From assembly GCA_030604525.1 (NCBI GenBank), contig JAUVVQ010000002.1, forward strand, positions 1 to 64,000: a stretch of 64,000 nucleotides of DNA, read 5' to 3'. Below, piece after piece: positions 52,525-61,510 of this stretch; the first letter of the stretch is position 1, and every line of letters starts with the position of its first letter. The DNA is from Phycisphaerae bacterium (lineage in GTDB: Bacteria > Planctomycetota > Phycisphaerae > Sedimentisphaerales > Anaerobacaceae). The position numbers were made by a program, and so were the translations under genes. The notes under the pieces were generated by a model that was not told the DNA's origin, made no database searches, and saw only the letters and a list, made by a program, of their open reading frames with translations.

Positions 52525-55500
52525 TCACTTCAGCAAATCCTCAAGCAGTTTCCTTCCCTCCTGCTCAAGCAGTTTCCTTCCCTCCTGTTCAAGCAGCTTC
52601 CTTCCCTGGTTTTCTATCAACTTGCCTAAGTCAACTTTGGGCTTTTCGCCGGGGCCTGCTTTAAGTCGCAATTCTATTCGCTCTGATTCTTCCTGCTTTC
52701 CAACGTGTAACGTCCTGCCGGCTAACGTCCAGGGCAAAACAATACTCATATCATAACTCTTATCAAGCCCGATGATTGCATTCCTGAAATTAATCGGATT
52801 ATCGCCTACATCTATCTGCATATTATCGTACCTGACAAAACCGTCTTTAACAACAAATTCTGTCGGATGAATCTTAAGCGACTGCTCCCGAGCTCCTGCA
52901 CCTGCCAAAGATAAAAGCTGACCCAAAAAATCCGAAGACCTCACATTAATATCATCTCCCCATATCCTTCCCTTTAAATATATTTTATCTTTTGCTCCCG
53001 CTCCCAACGGTATGGAAAGTTTCTGGCAGCTCAGGTTTGCTGTGCCGCTTACACCTACCGAATTCGCAAATATGGGATTTAAATAGCTTAAAAAATGCTT
53101 TGTTGTCTCATCGTTAATTGCAACATCCTTGATTATATGCAGCTCTTTGTCCGTTTCTAACTTTGCCGGCTTCTGACGAAAATCTATCACCCCTTCAAAA
53201 TTCAATTGACCCCCATTGGCCGGACTAACTATTGGGCCAATTCCCATCATACCGTTTCCAGCCGCAATTTTTATATCCGTAGCTCTAAACCGAAGACCAA
53301 GATATTCCGCTCTGTTAAATCCCAGCTTCGCCTGGGCGTTTAAATTGGATAAAAACTGCTCCGGGTTTTCTTTGGGATATTTACTTGCAAAATTAATCTT
53401 GTCTTTCCTTTTCCCGAAAATCTGAAAATCTGCCGGAAGAAATGAACCGACAATCGCTCTCACCGCCGCCCAGTCATACTCCAAATCCGCTTTACCTTCC
53501 AAGTTGTTTTGCCCGCCTGCAAAGCTTTTCTCAAGCTCACCGGACACTTTTATCTGTGAACTCGCAAGCTCCCACTTCAATCTATACGTTTCATCGTTCG
53601 GGTTAAACTGGCCTTCGCCGCTGAGTAAAACCTCTTTCTGCACAAACGGCTTCCGCCCGGGATATTCTATCTTCAAGCCGCTAATCCTGGTCCCATCGGT
53701 TACAAATTGGTAATACCCTTCTTGCCGGCTTAACCTTGCTTGAGACTCCGCCATCCCGGCAAGCTTTATCTGAGAGCCCCTCGACCAGAACAAAGATACA
53801 AAGTCCATTACCTTGCTTAAATTAACCTTTGCTGAAATCGGCAAATCCAAAACTTCTTGCCTTCCTTCGCCGAACCCAAACATGCCATCATTTATCTCAA
53901 CCTGACCCGCATCGGTATTTGCTTTGACAGAGGCAATCTCCACAATCCCTTTCTTCGGCTCAACAGAAATTGAAAACCCAATATCCGCTCTCGGCTCCTG
54001 GGCACTTGGTCCCGATGGAGAAATCAAACGAAAACCTTTTAACTGCGTGGCTCCTGTCACTTTGATTCTATCCTTATCGCCGACCACCTTTCCTGAACCT
54101 GCTAATTCGCCGGCCACTCTGTAACCTTTTGTTTCGATAAACTGTCCTAACTCTTCCTGAAGCTTGCTTAAATCAAATTCCGCCTCATATTCAAAAATCT
54201 TATCGCTGCCGCTGCCGGTTATCTTCCCAAACCCCGCCGTCAACACCGCCTTTTCAAAACTAACTCCTGCCTCACTTGAGCTTATTCTTGCTTCTGCTTT
54301 TATCGGCTGCGAAAGAGATACCGCCTTGCCTTGAAATTCTCCCTGCAGTCCCTCAAGCCGACCTTCGCCGGTTATATACCTGCCGCTGTCTTTGCTAAAT
54401 GTCTTTACATCCGCTTCAAGAGTCCCTGATGTAATCCGCATGCCTTCCTTAACGCCAAAAGTCCGAGGCATCTGTGATAAAACCGAACCAACATCACACG
54501 CCACCTTTCCCTTGATATCATAACCCGAACCCGCTCTTAAAAACTCACCTGACGATTTAATACTTATTGGAAGAATTCCCTGGGCCTCCGCCTGTAACCA
54601 GTCCGTCTCAAGTTGTAATTTGTCTATCGCCAGTAAATCATCTCTGCCTGTAATATTGACCTCAAGACGCAGGGAATTGCTGCTTAAACTGTCACCTTTC
54701 AGAACCGGCCCGCTTATATACAAATCTTTACCTTTAATAGAACCGGAAAGCTCCTTCAATCTTCCCTCACTGATTTTGCTTTTCATCTGCCACGTTATTG
54801 TGCCTTTCCCCTCAACATCAATGCCAGCCAAAGTCAGTATGCCACCCAGTGACTCAAGCTCCAACCCATCTGCCTCAAAATCGATTTTCCCGCTCGCACC
54901 TTCCAGATTCCAGCCGTGTCCTTTATCAGGTTTCACTTGACCCTTGGCCTTAATTTCACCGGCCTGTTCTTCACCTGATACTGCCATCCCTATATCGAAA
55001 TCTGTTTGCTTACCGGCCGGGCGTAACTTGACCTCCGAATTTATCTGAGATAATTCAACTCTCGTCTCTGAGCCATCCTTGATTTTCACCTGACCGTTGT
55101 TAACCAAAAGGTCTATCCTCGCTACGGGTAACAATACAAGATTCTCCCCTTTGCTCTTTGTCCCGTCAGGCAGACTCCCCCCTGCAACTTTATCGCCTAA
55201 ATTATGGGACTGAAGGTTTATCTCTACTTGAGGCCTCTCTATCACCGTTCTGCCGAATGACAAATTCCCAGCTAAAATAGAGAGGTAATTCGGCCTGGTG
55301 GATATCATATCTATCGACGCCAAAATCCCGCCTTCTCCGTAATCAAATTGAAAATCCCGAACCTCAACTCCCTTAAACCAGCCAATCGAAAGGTCGCTAA
55401 AATCTATTTTACCATCGATTGACCTGTTCACTTTCGAAAGGATTATTCTGTGACCCTTCCCACTCGATAAAAATGTCGGTATAAGCAAAAGCAAAAGAAC

Positions 55501-55590
55501 CACTGCAATAACTAATACTGAAACTGTCCACAAAATTAGTTTTTTTGTGCTTTGCTTAGAATGTTCTTTCTTTCGATTCTTACCTTCCAT
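52525..55590 (-). CDS. Giant AsmA/TamB-like envelope protein
   Basis: This is a 1021-residue protein. One N-terminal membrane helix (about 18-40) is followed by IILSKVNRSIDGKIDFSDLSIGWFKGVEVRDFQF, the opening motif of AsmA-like/chorein-type bridge proteins, then about 900 residues of alternating beta strands of the LxLxGxGxxS type. AsmA/TamB relatives span the periplasm and move lipids between membranes; that role is inferred. The extreme C-terminus has three tandem copies of LLEQEGRK-like units encoded by a 24-bp repeat. Confidence 0.78.
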   Translation of the reverse strand: MEGKNRKKEHSKQSTKKLILWTVSVLVIAVVLLLLLIPTFLSSGKGHRIILSKVNRSIDGKIDFSDLSIGWFKGVEVRDFQFDYGEGGILASIDMISTRPNYLSILAGNLSFGRTVIERPQVEINLQSHNLGDKVAGGSLPDGTKSKGENLVLLPVARIDLLVNNGQVKIKDGSETRVELSQINSEVKLRPAGKQTDFDIGMAVSGEEQAGEIKAKGQVKPDKGHGWNLEGASGKIDFEADGLELESLGGILTLAGIDVEGKGTITWQMKSKISEGRLKELSGSIKGKDLYISGPVLKGDSLSSNSLRLEVNITGRDDLLAIDKLQLETDWLQAEAQGILPISIKSSGEFLRAGSGYDIKGKVACDVGSVLSQMPRTFGVKEGMRITSGTLEADVKTFSKDSGRYITGEGRLEGLQGEFQGKAVSLSQPIKAEARISSSEAGVSFEKAVLTAGFGKITGSGSDKIFEYEAEFDLSKLQEELGQFIETKGYRVAGELAGSGKVVGDKDRIKVTGATQLKGFRLISPSGPSAQEPRADIGFSISVEPKKGIVEIASVKANTDAGQVEINDGMFGFGEGRQEVLDLPISAKVNLSKVMDFVSLFWSRGSQIKLAGMAESQARLSRQEGYYQFVTDGTRISGLKIEYPGRKPFVQKEVLLSGEGQFNPNDETYRLKWELASSQIKVSGELEKSFAGGQNNLEGKADLEYDWAAVRAIVGSFLPADFQIFGKRKDKINFASKYPKENPEQFLSNLNAQAKLGFNRAEYLGLRFRATDIKIAAGNGMMGIGPIVSPANGGQLNFEGVIDFRQKPAKLETDKELHIIKDVAINDETTKHFLSYLNPIFANSVGVSGTANLSCQKLSIPLGAGAKDKIYLKGRIWGDDINVRSSDFLGQLLSLAGAGAREQSLKIHPTEFVVKDGFVRYDNMQIDVGDNPINFRNAIIGLDKSYDMSIVLPWTLAGRTLHVGKQEESERIELRLKAGPGEKPKVDLGKLIENQGRKLLEQEGRKLLEQEGRKLLEDLLK
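52541..52610. repeat. 24-bp tandem repeat, about 3 copies, inside the AsmA-like gene
   Basis: Plus-strand unit TCAAGCAGTTTCCTTCCCTC-CTGC, repeated at 52541, 52565 and 52589, the last copy diverging. It is in frame and encodes the eight-residue unit LLEQEGRK (third copy LLEDLLK). Confidence 0.9.
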
Positions 55591-55746
55591 GGCTATATCC
55601 CCCGAAATAACGCATAAAATTCAAATTTATTCAGAAACAAGAACAACCTGATTTCTGCCTAAAAAAGAAAGATAGCCCCTTTTCCATCTTCGAGACCATC
55701 TTAATTATAACTGCCTTCGTAAGATAAGCGAATAAATTCGAAAAAA

Positions 55747-56307
55747 TCAATCGCCCAGTATCTCTTTTGACTTTTGCTCTACTATCTTCTCAATCTCTTT
55801 GGTATGCTCCCTGGTTATGTCATCGATTTGTTTTTTGCCGTCGTGAAGGCCATCCTCGGCGATAACATTATCTTTTTCTTCTTTTTCTAAGTGCTTATTC
55901 GCATCTCGGCGTATATTCCGTATGCTGACCTTTGTCTGCTCGCCTTTCTGTTTTACCAGGTTTTCAAGCTGATTTCTTCTCTCCTCGCTAAGGTCAGGCA
56001 CATGAAGGCGAATCAGTTTCCCATCAACCATCGGAGCTATACTTAAATCGCTATTTTTTATTGCTGCCTCTATTTGTTTGACAGACCCGGGGTCAAACGG
56101 CTTTATCACTATCAAATCTGTTTCCGGTGTTGCCAGTGCCGCAAGCTGCTTCAATGGAGTCGCTGTCCCGTAATAGTCTACCTTGATATTTTCTACCAAT
56201 CCTGTTGACGCCCGCCCGGTCCGCACCGATTTTAATTCCTCGTGAAATATCTCTAACGCTTTGTGCATTCTATTTCTATTTGTCGATAATATATCTTTTA
56301 CGGGCAT
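55747..56307 (-). CDS. frr: Ribosome recycling factor
   Basis: This 186-residue protein splits post-termination ribosomes with EF-G. It has LKSVRTGRASTGLVENIKVDYYGTATPLKQLA, IKPFDPGSVKQIEAAI, IRLHVPDLSEERRNQL and VRNIRRDANK-like VSIRNIRRDANKHLEKEEKD. Normal length. Last gene of the rpsB-tsf-pyrH-frr cluster, 15 bases after pyrH. Confidence 0.97.
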   Translation of the reverse strand: MPVKDILSTNRNRMHKALEIFHEELKSVRTGRASTGLVENIKVDYYGTATPLKQLAALATPETDLIVIKPFDPGSVKQIEAAIKNSDLSIAPMVDGKLIRLHVPDLSEERRNQLENLVKQKGEQTKVSIRNIRRDANKHLEKEEKDNVIAEDGLHDGKKQIDDITREHTKEIEKIVEQKSKEILGD

Positions 56308-56322
56308 TTGTTGCCTCTATAT

Positions 56323-57039
56323 CTAACTTATCTTCGTCCCGACTTCCTCGCCGCAAACTGCTTTTGTTATGTTACCCTCTTTGAAAATATTCAATACTAT
56401 TATCGGTATCCTGTTGTCCCGGCAAAGCGTTATTGCTGAATGGTCCATCGCTCGAAGCTTCTTTTTCAATACATCATCGTAGGATAAATCGCTGAAAAGC
56501 TTCGCATCAGGATTTTCTTTAGGGTCTGAGTCATATACCCCGTCTACATTAGTTGCCTTTATAAGTATTTCCGCATCCAGTTCTGACGCACGCAAGGCCG
56601 CACACGTATCAGTCGTAAAAAATGGATTCCCCGTACCGCCGGCCAGTATCACAACTCGTCCTCGCTCTAAATGACGAATCGCTCTCCTCCGTATAAACGG
56701 CTCACATACAGCCGATACCTCGATGGCGCTAAGAATACGGGTAGGTTGACCTGCTCGCTCAAGCGACTCCTGAAGGGCACAGGCGTTCAATATCGTCGAA
56801 AGCATACCCATATAATCTGCCGTATTACGCGGTATCTTACTTCGCTTCGAAAAATTCTCGCCCCGAAGAAAATTGCCACCGCCAACTACAACCGCAAGCT
56901 GCGGACCTAACTTGCAGACATCCATTATCCTTTGGGTAAGCGACTTAAGCGGCTCGCCTTGTATCCCAAAGCCACCCTGATTACAAAAGCTCTCTCCCGA
57001 GAGCTTCAATAAAACACGATTGTATTTCGTTTTTGACAT
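56323..57039 (-). CDS. pyrH: Uridylate kinase
   Basis: This 238-residue amino-acid-kinase-fold enzyme makes UDP from UMP. Motifs: RVLLKLSGESF, VVVGGGNFLRG, NTADYMGMLSTILNA, VVILAGGTGNPFFTTDTCAALRA, IKATNVDGVYDSDPKENPDAK and MDHSAITLCRDN. Between tsf and frr. Confidence 0.97.
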   Translation of the reverse strand: MSKTKYNRVLLKLSGESFCNQGGFGIQGEPLKSLTQRIMDVCKLGPQLAVVVGGGNFLRGENFSKRSKIPRNTADYMGMLSTILNACALQESLERAGQPTRILSAIEVSAVCEPFIRRRAIRHLERGRVVILAGGTGNPFFTTDTCAALRASELDAEILIKATNVDGVYDSDPKENPDAKLFSDLSYDDVLKKKLRAMDHSAITLCRDNRIPIIVLNIFKEGNITKAVCGEEVGTKIS

Positions 57040-57145
57040 CCCTTAAATTCCACCGATTGATATTAACCGCGAATCCCGCTCTCTTGAAAATATCATATCG
57101 TCCTCAGGTGTACCTGGAATCTGTTCCTGAAACTTTATATGGTCC

Positions 57146-58012
57146 TTAGCCAACTTCGAAGCGGACAAAACGTTTTATCTTTGCTTCTCCGTCCGCTTCT
57201 TTACCTACCTGGGATATAACTTCTGCTATACTTTTGCTGTCATCTTTAACAAACGCCTGCTCAAGAAGACAATTTTCTTCATAAAATTTCTTCATCTTAC
57301 CTTCAACTATCTTCTCGACCACCTTTTCCGGCTTACCGCTGAACTGCTCTGCAAATATAGCTTTCTCCTGCTCCAGAGTCTCGGTATCAATCTCGTTTTT
57401 ATCAAGTGACAATGGCTTAGTCGCTGTAATATGCATCGCTATATCATTGGCGGCCTGTTGAACTGATTCGGAACCGGCAACTTCATCTTTATCGGTCTCT
57501 ATCTCAACCATACTACCAACTTTGCCGTTGAAGTGGATATATATCTTCAAAAGTCCGCAACCGTCAACTTTATATCTTTGATAATTGCCTATCTCCATCT
57601 TTTCGCCCGTCTTGCTCACCGTGTCTGTCAGAACCGTGCTGAATTTTTTCCCTTCTATAGCGGCCTCCAGTATCGATTCGGAACCTTCATCGGAAGAAGA
57701 CTCCCTGGCGTAATCCAAAAGTAATTTAGATGCTGAAACAAAATCTTCACTCCTGGCAACAAAATCTGTCTCGCAGCAAAGACTCGCAAGTATTCCGGTC
57801 TTTCCGTCTTCGCTGATATCCCCAACCACGAGACCTTCTGATGCCTCCCGTTCGGCCCGCTTTGATAATGTCGCAAGGCCTTTCTTTCGTAATAGCTCCA
57901 TCGCCTTATCTATATCGCCATCCGCTTCTTTAAGCGATTTTTTACAGTCCATCATACCCTGACCGCTTATCTTTCTAAGTTTCATTACCTCTGATGCTGA
58001 TATTTCTGCCAT
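57146..58012 (-). CDS. tsf: Elongation factor Ts
   Basis: This 288-residue nucleotide-exchange factor for EF-Tu has an N-terminal UBA-like LRKISGQGMMDCKKSLKEADGDIDKAMELLRKKG and TDFVARSEDF, MHITATKPLSL and a C-terminal helical region. About 130 bases after rpsB. Confidence 0.97.
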   Translation of the reverse strand: MAEISASEVMKLRKISGQGMMDCKKSLKEADGDIDKAMELLRKKGLATLSKRAEREASEGLVVGDISEDGKTGILASLCCETDFVARSEDFVSASKLLLDYARESSSDEGSESILEAAIEGKKFSTVLTDTVSKTGEKMEIGNYQRYKVDGCGLLKIYIHFNGKVGSMVEIETDKDEVAGSESVQQAANDIAMHITATKPLSLDKNEIDTETLEQEKAIFAEQFSGKPEKVVEKIVEGKMKKFYEENCLLEQAFVKDDSKSIAEVISQVGKEADGEAKIKRFVRFEVG

Positions 58013-58144
58013 CTTAAATTCTCCTTTGACTTAATGCTTCCTGTAAACAAATGCCCTTGCATCAATAAAAAAACACACCGTAAAAAACAGGAGCTATCAC
58101 CCTAAATTTGTCCCTGTTTTATATCCGATAGACTTGGCTGTTCC

Positions 58145-58996
58145 TCAGGATTCCCGAGTGTTTTCAGAACTCCCCGCCTCATCGGATGAATTAGTGTTCA
58201 CCGGCTCGCCGGATTGCTCCGTGCCTTCGGATTCCTCGCTCTTTCCATCTGCTCGGGCAAGAACCGCTCTGCGTGAACGACCTCGATGACGGGACGCCTT
58301 TTCTTCTGTCCCTGCCTGTGCCTTACCCGTTGCCACTGCTTCTTTTAACTCGTTGAGTATTAACTCTATCGAATGCGTCGAATCATCGTTCGCCGGTATC
58401 GCCACATCTACCATATCAGGGTTGGAATTAGTATCAATTATTCCTATTGAAGATATCCCTAATTTCTTCGCTTCTCGAAGTGCATGATATTCCTTGTCTG
58501 TGTCTACAACTACTACTGCTCCAGGCAAACGGGACATTTCGCGAATGCCGCCTAAATTTGTCTGTATCTTACGCATCTCCCGTTTCAACCGTGTTGCCTG
58601 CTTTTTGCTCTCGGTATCAAGAGTTCCGCTCTCCCGCATCGCCTCAAGCTCTTCGAGTCTTTGAAGACGCGACCGAATCGTCCGGAAATTCGTAAGAGTC
58701 CCACCGAGCCACCGCTCTGATACATAATGCATTTTACACTCGCTTGATGAAGCTTGTACCGCTTTTTTTGCCTGACGTTTCGTTCCTACGAATACTACAT
58801 CCTTACCGGAGGAAACTATCCTGGAAAGTAACTTCTTGGCAATAAGCAGCCCCTTCAGGGTCTGCTTTATGTCTATTATGTGGATGTTGCCGCGCTTGGT
58901 AAAAATATAGGGCGCCATCTTGGGATTCCACCGACTTGCACCATGACCGAAATGGGTTCCTGCCTTGATAAGCTCACGTACTAAATCTTTTGTCAC
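58145..58996 (-). CDS. rpsB: 30S ribosomal protein S2
   Basis: This is a 283-residue protein with LIKAGTHFGHGASRWNPKMAPYIFTKRGNIHIIDI, VVFVGTKRQAKKAV, RWLGGTLTNFRTIRSRL and IPANDDSTHSIELIL. It has an extra C-terminal tail of about 50 residues: a basic patch (RHRGRSRRAVLAR) followed by an acidic Ser/Glu-rich stretch. The start is GTG six bases after GGAGG. Confidence 0.97.
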   Translation of the reverse strand: MTKDLVRELIKAGTHFGHGASRWNPKMAPYIFTKRGNIHIIDIKQTLKGLLIAKKLLSRIVSSGKDVVFVGTKRQAKKAVQASSSECKMHYVSERWLGGTLTNFRTIRSRLQRLEELEAMRESGTLDTESKKQATRLKREMRKIQTNLGGIREMSRLPGAVVVVDTDKEYHALREAKKLGISSIGIIDTNSNPDMVDVAIPANDDSTHSIELILNELKEAVATGKAQAGTEEKASRHRGRSRRAVLARADGKSEESEGTEQSGEPVNTNSSDEAGSSENTRES

Positions 58997-59061
58997 TAAT
59001 TACCTCCAAATATTTTTAGTTATATACCTGTCTCTGTTTGTAAATAGTTTATAGAAATGAG

Positions 59062-59090
59062 AAAATACAAAAAATTGAATAATATGTCAA
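59062..59090 (-). promoter_or_regulatory. Promoter of the rpsB-tsf-pyrH-frr cluster
   Basis: Minus strand: consensus TTGACA, a 17-bp spacer, TATTTT, about 66 bases before the rpsB start codon. The sequence upstream is AT-rich. Confidence 0.7.
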
Positions 59091-59464
59091 GAATTTTTGA
59101 TAAATATAGTAATATTTAGGGATTGAGAAAAAAAACGTAATGTTTCTGACCTTGATTTTCTTTATGAATATCCTCGAATACCAGCCCTTTAAAAGCATCA
59201 GAATGTTACCTCAGAGTTGATTTCTCGACCCTTTATGTATTCTAAATATGAAACTTAGCTTTACATACCTCTTCTATAAAGGGAAATTGCACATTTATTA
59301 GGCGAAAATCAAAAAATGCGCAGACTTCGCAGATAATATAATTATTCTCCCTGATACCCAATTACGGCAGCCCGCCGACTTCAACTTGCTGTTTCAAACG
59401 GGCTCAACAATACCTGCAAATATCCTGGTGTATGATAAACCGCAACTAAACGTCCCTCGGTTCT
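59091..59464. other. Spacer with no gene
   Basis: AT-rich, no supported frame, hairpin or repeat of note. It separates the rpsB promoter from the small acidic protein gene on the same strand. Confidence 0.4.
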
Positions 59465-59869
59465 TTAATACCAGACACTGATTATAATATTGGGCTCTGC
59501 TTTCTTGCCTTGAACCAAACCGGTTACCGCATTCGTCCGTTTTATTACTACGCCGGGATTTTTCTTCAGCCATTCACTGATCTGATTGTCAAGAAAATCT
59601 ATCGCACCGGGATGAAGCTTCGTAAAAAACGTCTTTGCTCCCGTTATCCGGTCAGTAGAGACTGTCTCGTTCTTTTCTTCCTCCGGCCTTACCGGCTTAA
59701 CGCTCCCCTTGCTTTCTTCTGCATCACCCTCACTTTCTTCCACTCCTAAATTAATTGGCGAGTGAGAAACACCGGTTTCTTGCTCATCTTCATCTCCCGT
59801 ATCAAACGGAATCGGTTCGTCATTTGTTTCCGGTGGTTCGGGGATATTTCTTACATCAAAATCATCCAT
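59465..59869 (-). CDS. Small acidic hypothetical protein
   Basis: This is a 134-residue protein. The first 75 residues are acidic, Pro/Glu/Asp-rich and probably disordered. The last 60 (TGAKTFFTKLHPGAIDFLDNQISEWLKKNPGVVIKRTNAV...NIIISVWY) are folded-looking alpha/beta with the feel of a conserved domain that I cannot name. No signal peptide. Stands alone between the rpsB cluster and the pentose operon. Confidence 0.65.
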   Translation of the reverse strand: MDDFDVRNIPEPPETNDEPIPFDTGDEDEQETGVSHSPINLGVEESEGDAEESKGSVKPVRPEEEKNETVSTDRITGAKTFFTKLHPGAIDFLDNQISEWLKKNPGVVIKRTNAVTGLVQGKKAEPNIIISVWY

Positions 59870-60084
59870 ATCTTATATTCCCTCACATTCTTTAATACTT
59901 AATACGTTAATAACAAATTGTTCCTCCAGCAACAGTTATAAATTTACCTCTAAAACGGCACTTAATATTATCTCAGAGGTGCCCTAAAATCGCAACTTAT
60001 TTTAATACGAAAAATTCTAACCTGAAGAGCAGCATATCTTCCTGCTGGTTTAGGTATATTAATTTGTTGTTCAGCTTTTTTCTG

Positions 60085-61488
60085 TTAGTGTCTGTAGACT
60101 TCCCAGCCCATATAGGTATCGAGTGCTTCGGCGATTGCGTCAGCTTTTTGGGAGAGGTTTACGGCGACGTGGTGTTCGAAACCCATCTTGCAGATGTATT
60201 GCATAAGGTCCTGGAGGTCGTTTACTTTGAAGATGCCGTATCCGCCGAAGGTATCGAGTTTGTCGTTGGTGAATTCGCCCTCTCCGACGTAGCAGGTTAT
60301 CAGCCCCGCCGTGTCGTCGGTGGAAGCTCTGCAGAAGGTCGCTTTTGCGGGTTTGATTCTTCCGGTGACAGTCCCGAAGGTGTTTTCTTTTCCGACGGAG
60401 CCGGCGATGATTTCCTGGTAATCCATTTTTTCGTTTCTCAGGAACGATATCGGGATGTTGCTGCAGTGAAAAAGGACGCATTTGTCGGGGTCGTCGGCAT
60501 AGTTGTTGTTCCAGTCGAGGATAGCGCTTGGGTTTCCAGAGGCAAGCTGCAGAATGTACATAGCGAGCAGACCGGTGATGTCCATTTCGCAGGCGCTTGG
60601 CAGAAGTGATTCACTCATCATACTCATCAGTGTGCAGGGAACTATACCGAAGAATTCTTCGAGCGCAGTCCAGCACTGGATAGCGGTTCCGTCGAGCTGG
60701 TTTTCTTTTATCCATCGGTTGAGGACGGTTCCGAATTGTGCGATTTTGAGCAGTGCATCGTCCGGAACGGATTTTGTGTTGATGTATTTTTTGATTTTGT
60801 TTAAATTCCTTTTTACGGTTCTGTCGGTGTTAGATAGTAATTGGACGTTTGCGAGGATTTCAGCCAGGTCGATAGTTTCGACGGAAATGCCTGAGAATTG
60901 TAATAGTTTTTCGCTGTATCTTACGGTGTTGAAAGCGGTAGGTCTTGCGCCGACGGCTCCGAAACGGGCGTTTTTGAGACCCTTTACGATTCGGCAGATA
61001 GAGGCGAAGTTATCAAGCTCATTTTCGAAATCTTTTGATTTCACATCGAGGGTGTGAGCTTTTGTGAGGGAGTAAGGGATTCCGGCATATCTTAGGTTGT
61101 TGCAGACGCTTATTTTCCCGCAGAAGGAGTCGCGTCTGTCTTCAATTAGCATTTTTTCTTTTTGGTCTGCTTGAGCATGGATAAGAACAGGGACCTCAAG
61201 GCCGGAGCGTTTTATGGTTTCGGTGACGGCTTTTTCGTCACCGAAGTTCGGCAGGGTAACGATGATTCCGTCGATGTTGTCAGCTTCTTGCTTGAAGAGC
61301 TGGGCGCATTTTTTGGCGTCCTGAAGTGTTTCGACAGTCCCGAATTTAGTGTCCTTCACCGAGACCGCAACAGATTTGTAGCCGTTCTTTTTTAAGATGT
61401 TGAGTATGTCTTTTCTGCCCTCTTTGGCGAGTTTGTCCGGGAAGAAACCGCGGTTTGCGACAATGACTGCGAAAGTTAGTTTTTTCAT
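60085..61488 (-). CDS. L-fucose/L-arabinose isomerase family protein
   Basis: This is a 467-residue sugar isomerase-fold protein. It has LTFAVIVANRGFFPDKLA, VTLPNFGDEKAVTETI, ARFGAVGARPTAFNTVRYSEKLL, the acidic metal-site region MMSESLLPSACEMDITGLLAMY and FHCSNIP, with GTVTGRIKPAKATFCR near the end. FucI is about 590 and AraA about 500 residues; this shorter form is a distinct subgroup. It is the last gene of the araB-araD-xylB operon and so could be the aldose-ketose isomerase feeding AraB or XylB. Substrate unproven. Confidence 0.85.
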   Translation of the reverse strand: MKKLTFAVIVANRGFFPDKLAKEGRKDILNILKKNGYKSVAVSVKDTKFGTVETLQDAKKCAQLFKQEADNIDGIIVTLPNFGDEKAVTETIKRSGLEVPVLIHAQADQKEKMLIEDRRDSFCGKISVCNNLRYAGIPYSLTKAHTLDVKSKDFENELDNFASICRIVKGLKNARFGAVGARPTAFNTVRYSEKLLQFSGISVETIDLAEILANVQLLSNTDRTVKRNLNKIKKYINTKSVPDDALLKIAQFGTVLNRWIKENQLDGTAIQCWTALEEFFGIVPCTLMSMMSESLLPSACEMDITGLLAMYILQLASGNPSAILDWNNNYADDPDKCVLFHCSNIPISFLRNEKMDYQEIIAGSVGKENTFGTVTGRIKPAKATFCRASTDDTAGLITCYVGEGEFTNDKLDTFGGYGIFKVNDLQDLMQYICKMGFEHHVAVNLSQKADAIAEALDTYMGWEVYRH

Positions 61489-61510
61489 TTTTTGTCTCCT
61501 CGTAAAAATT

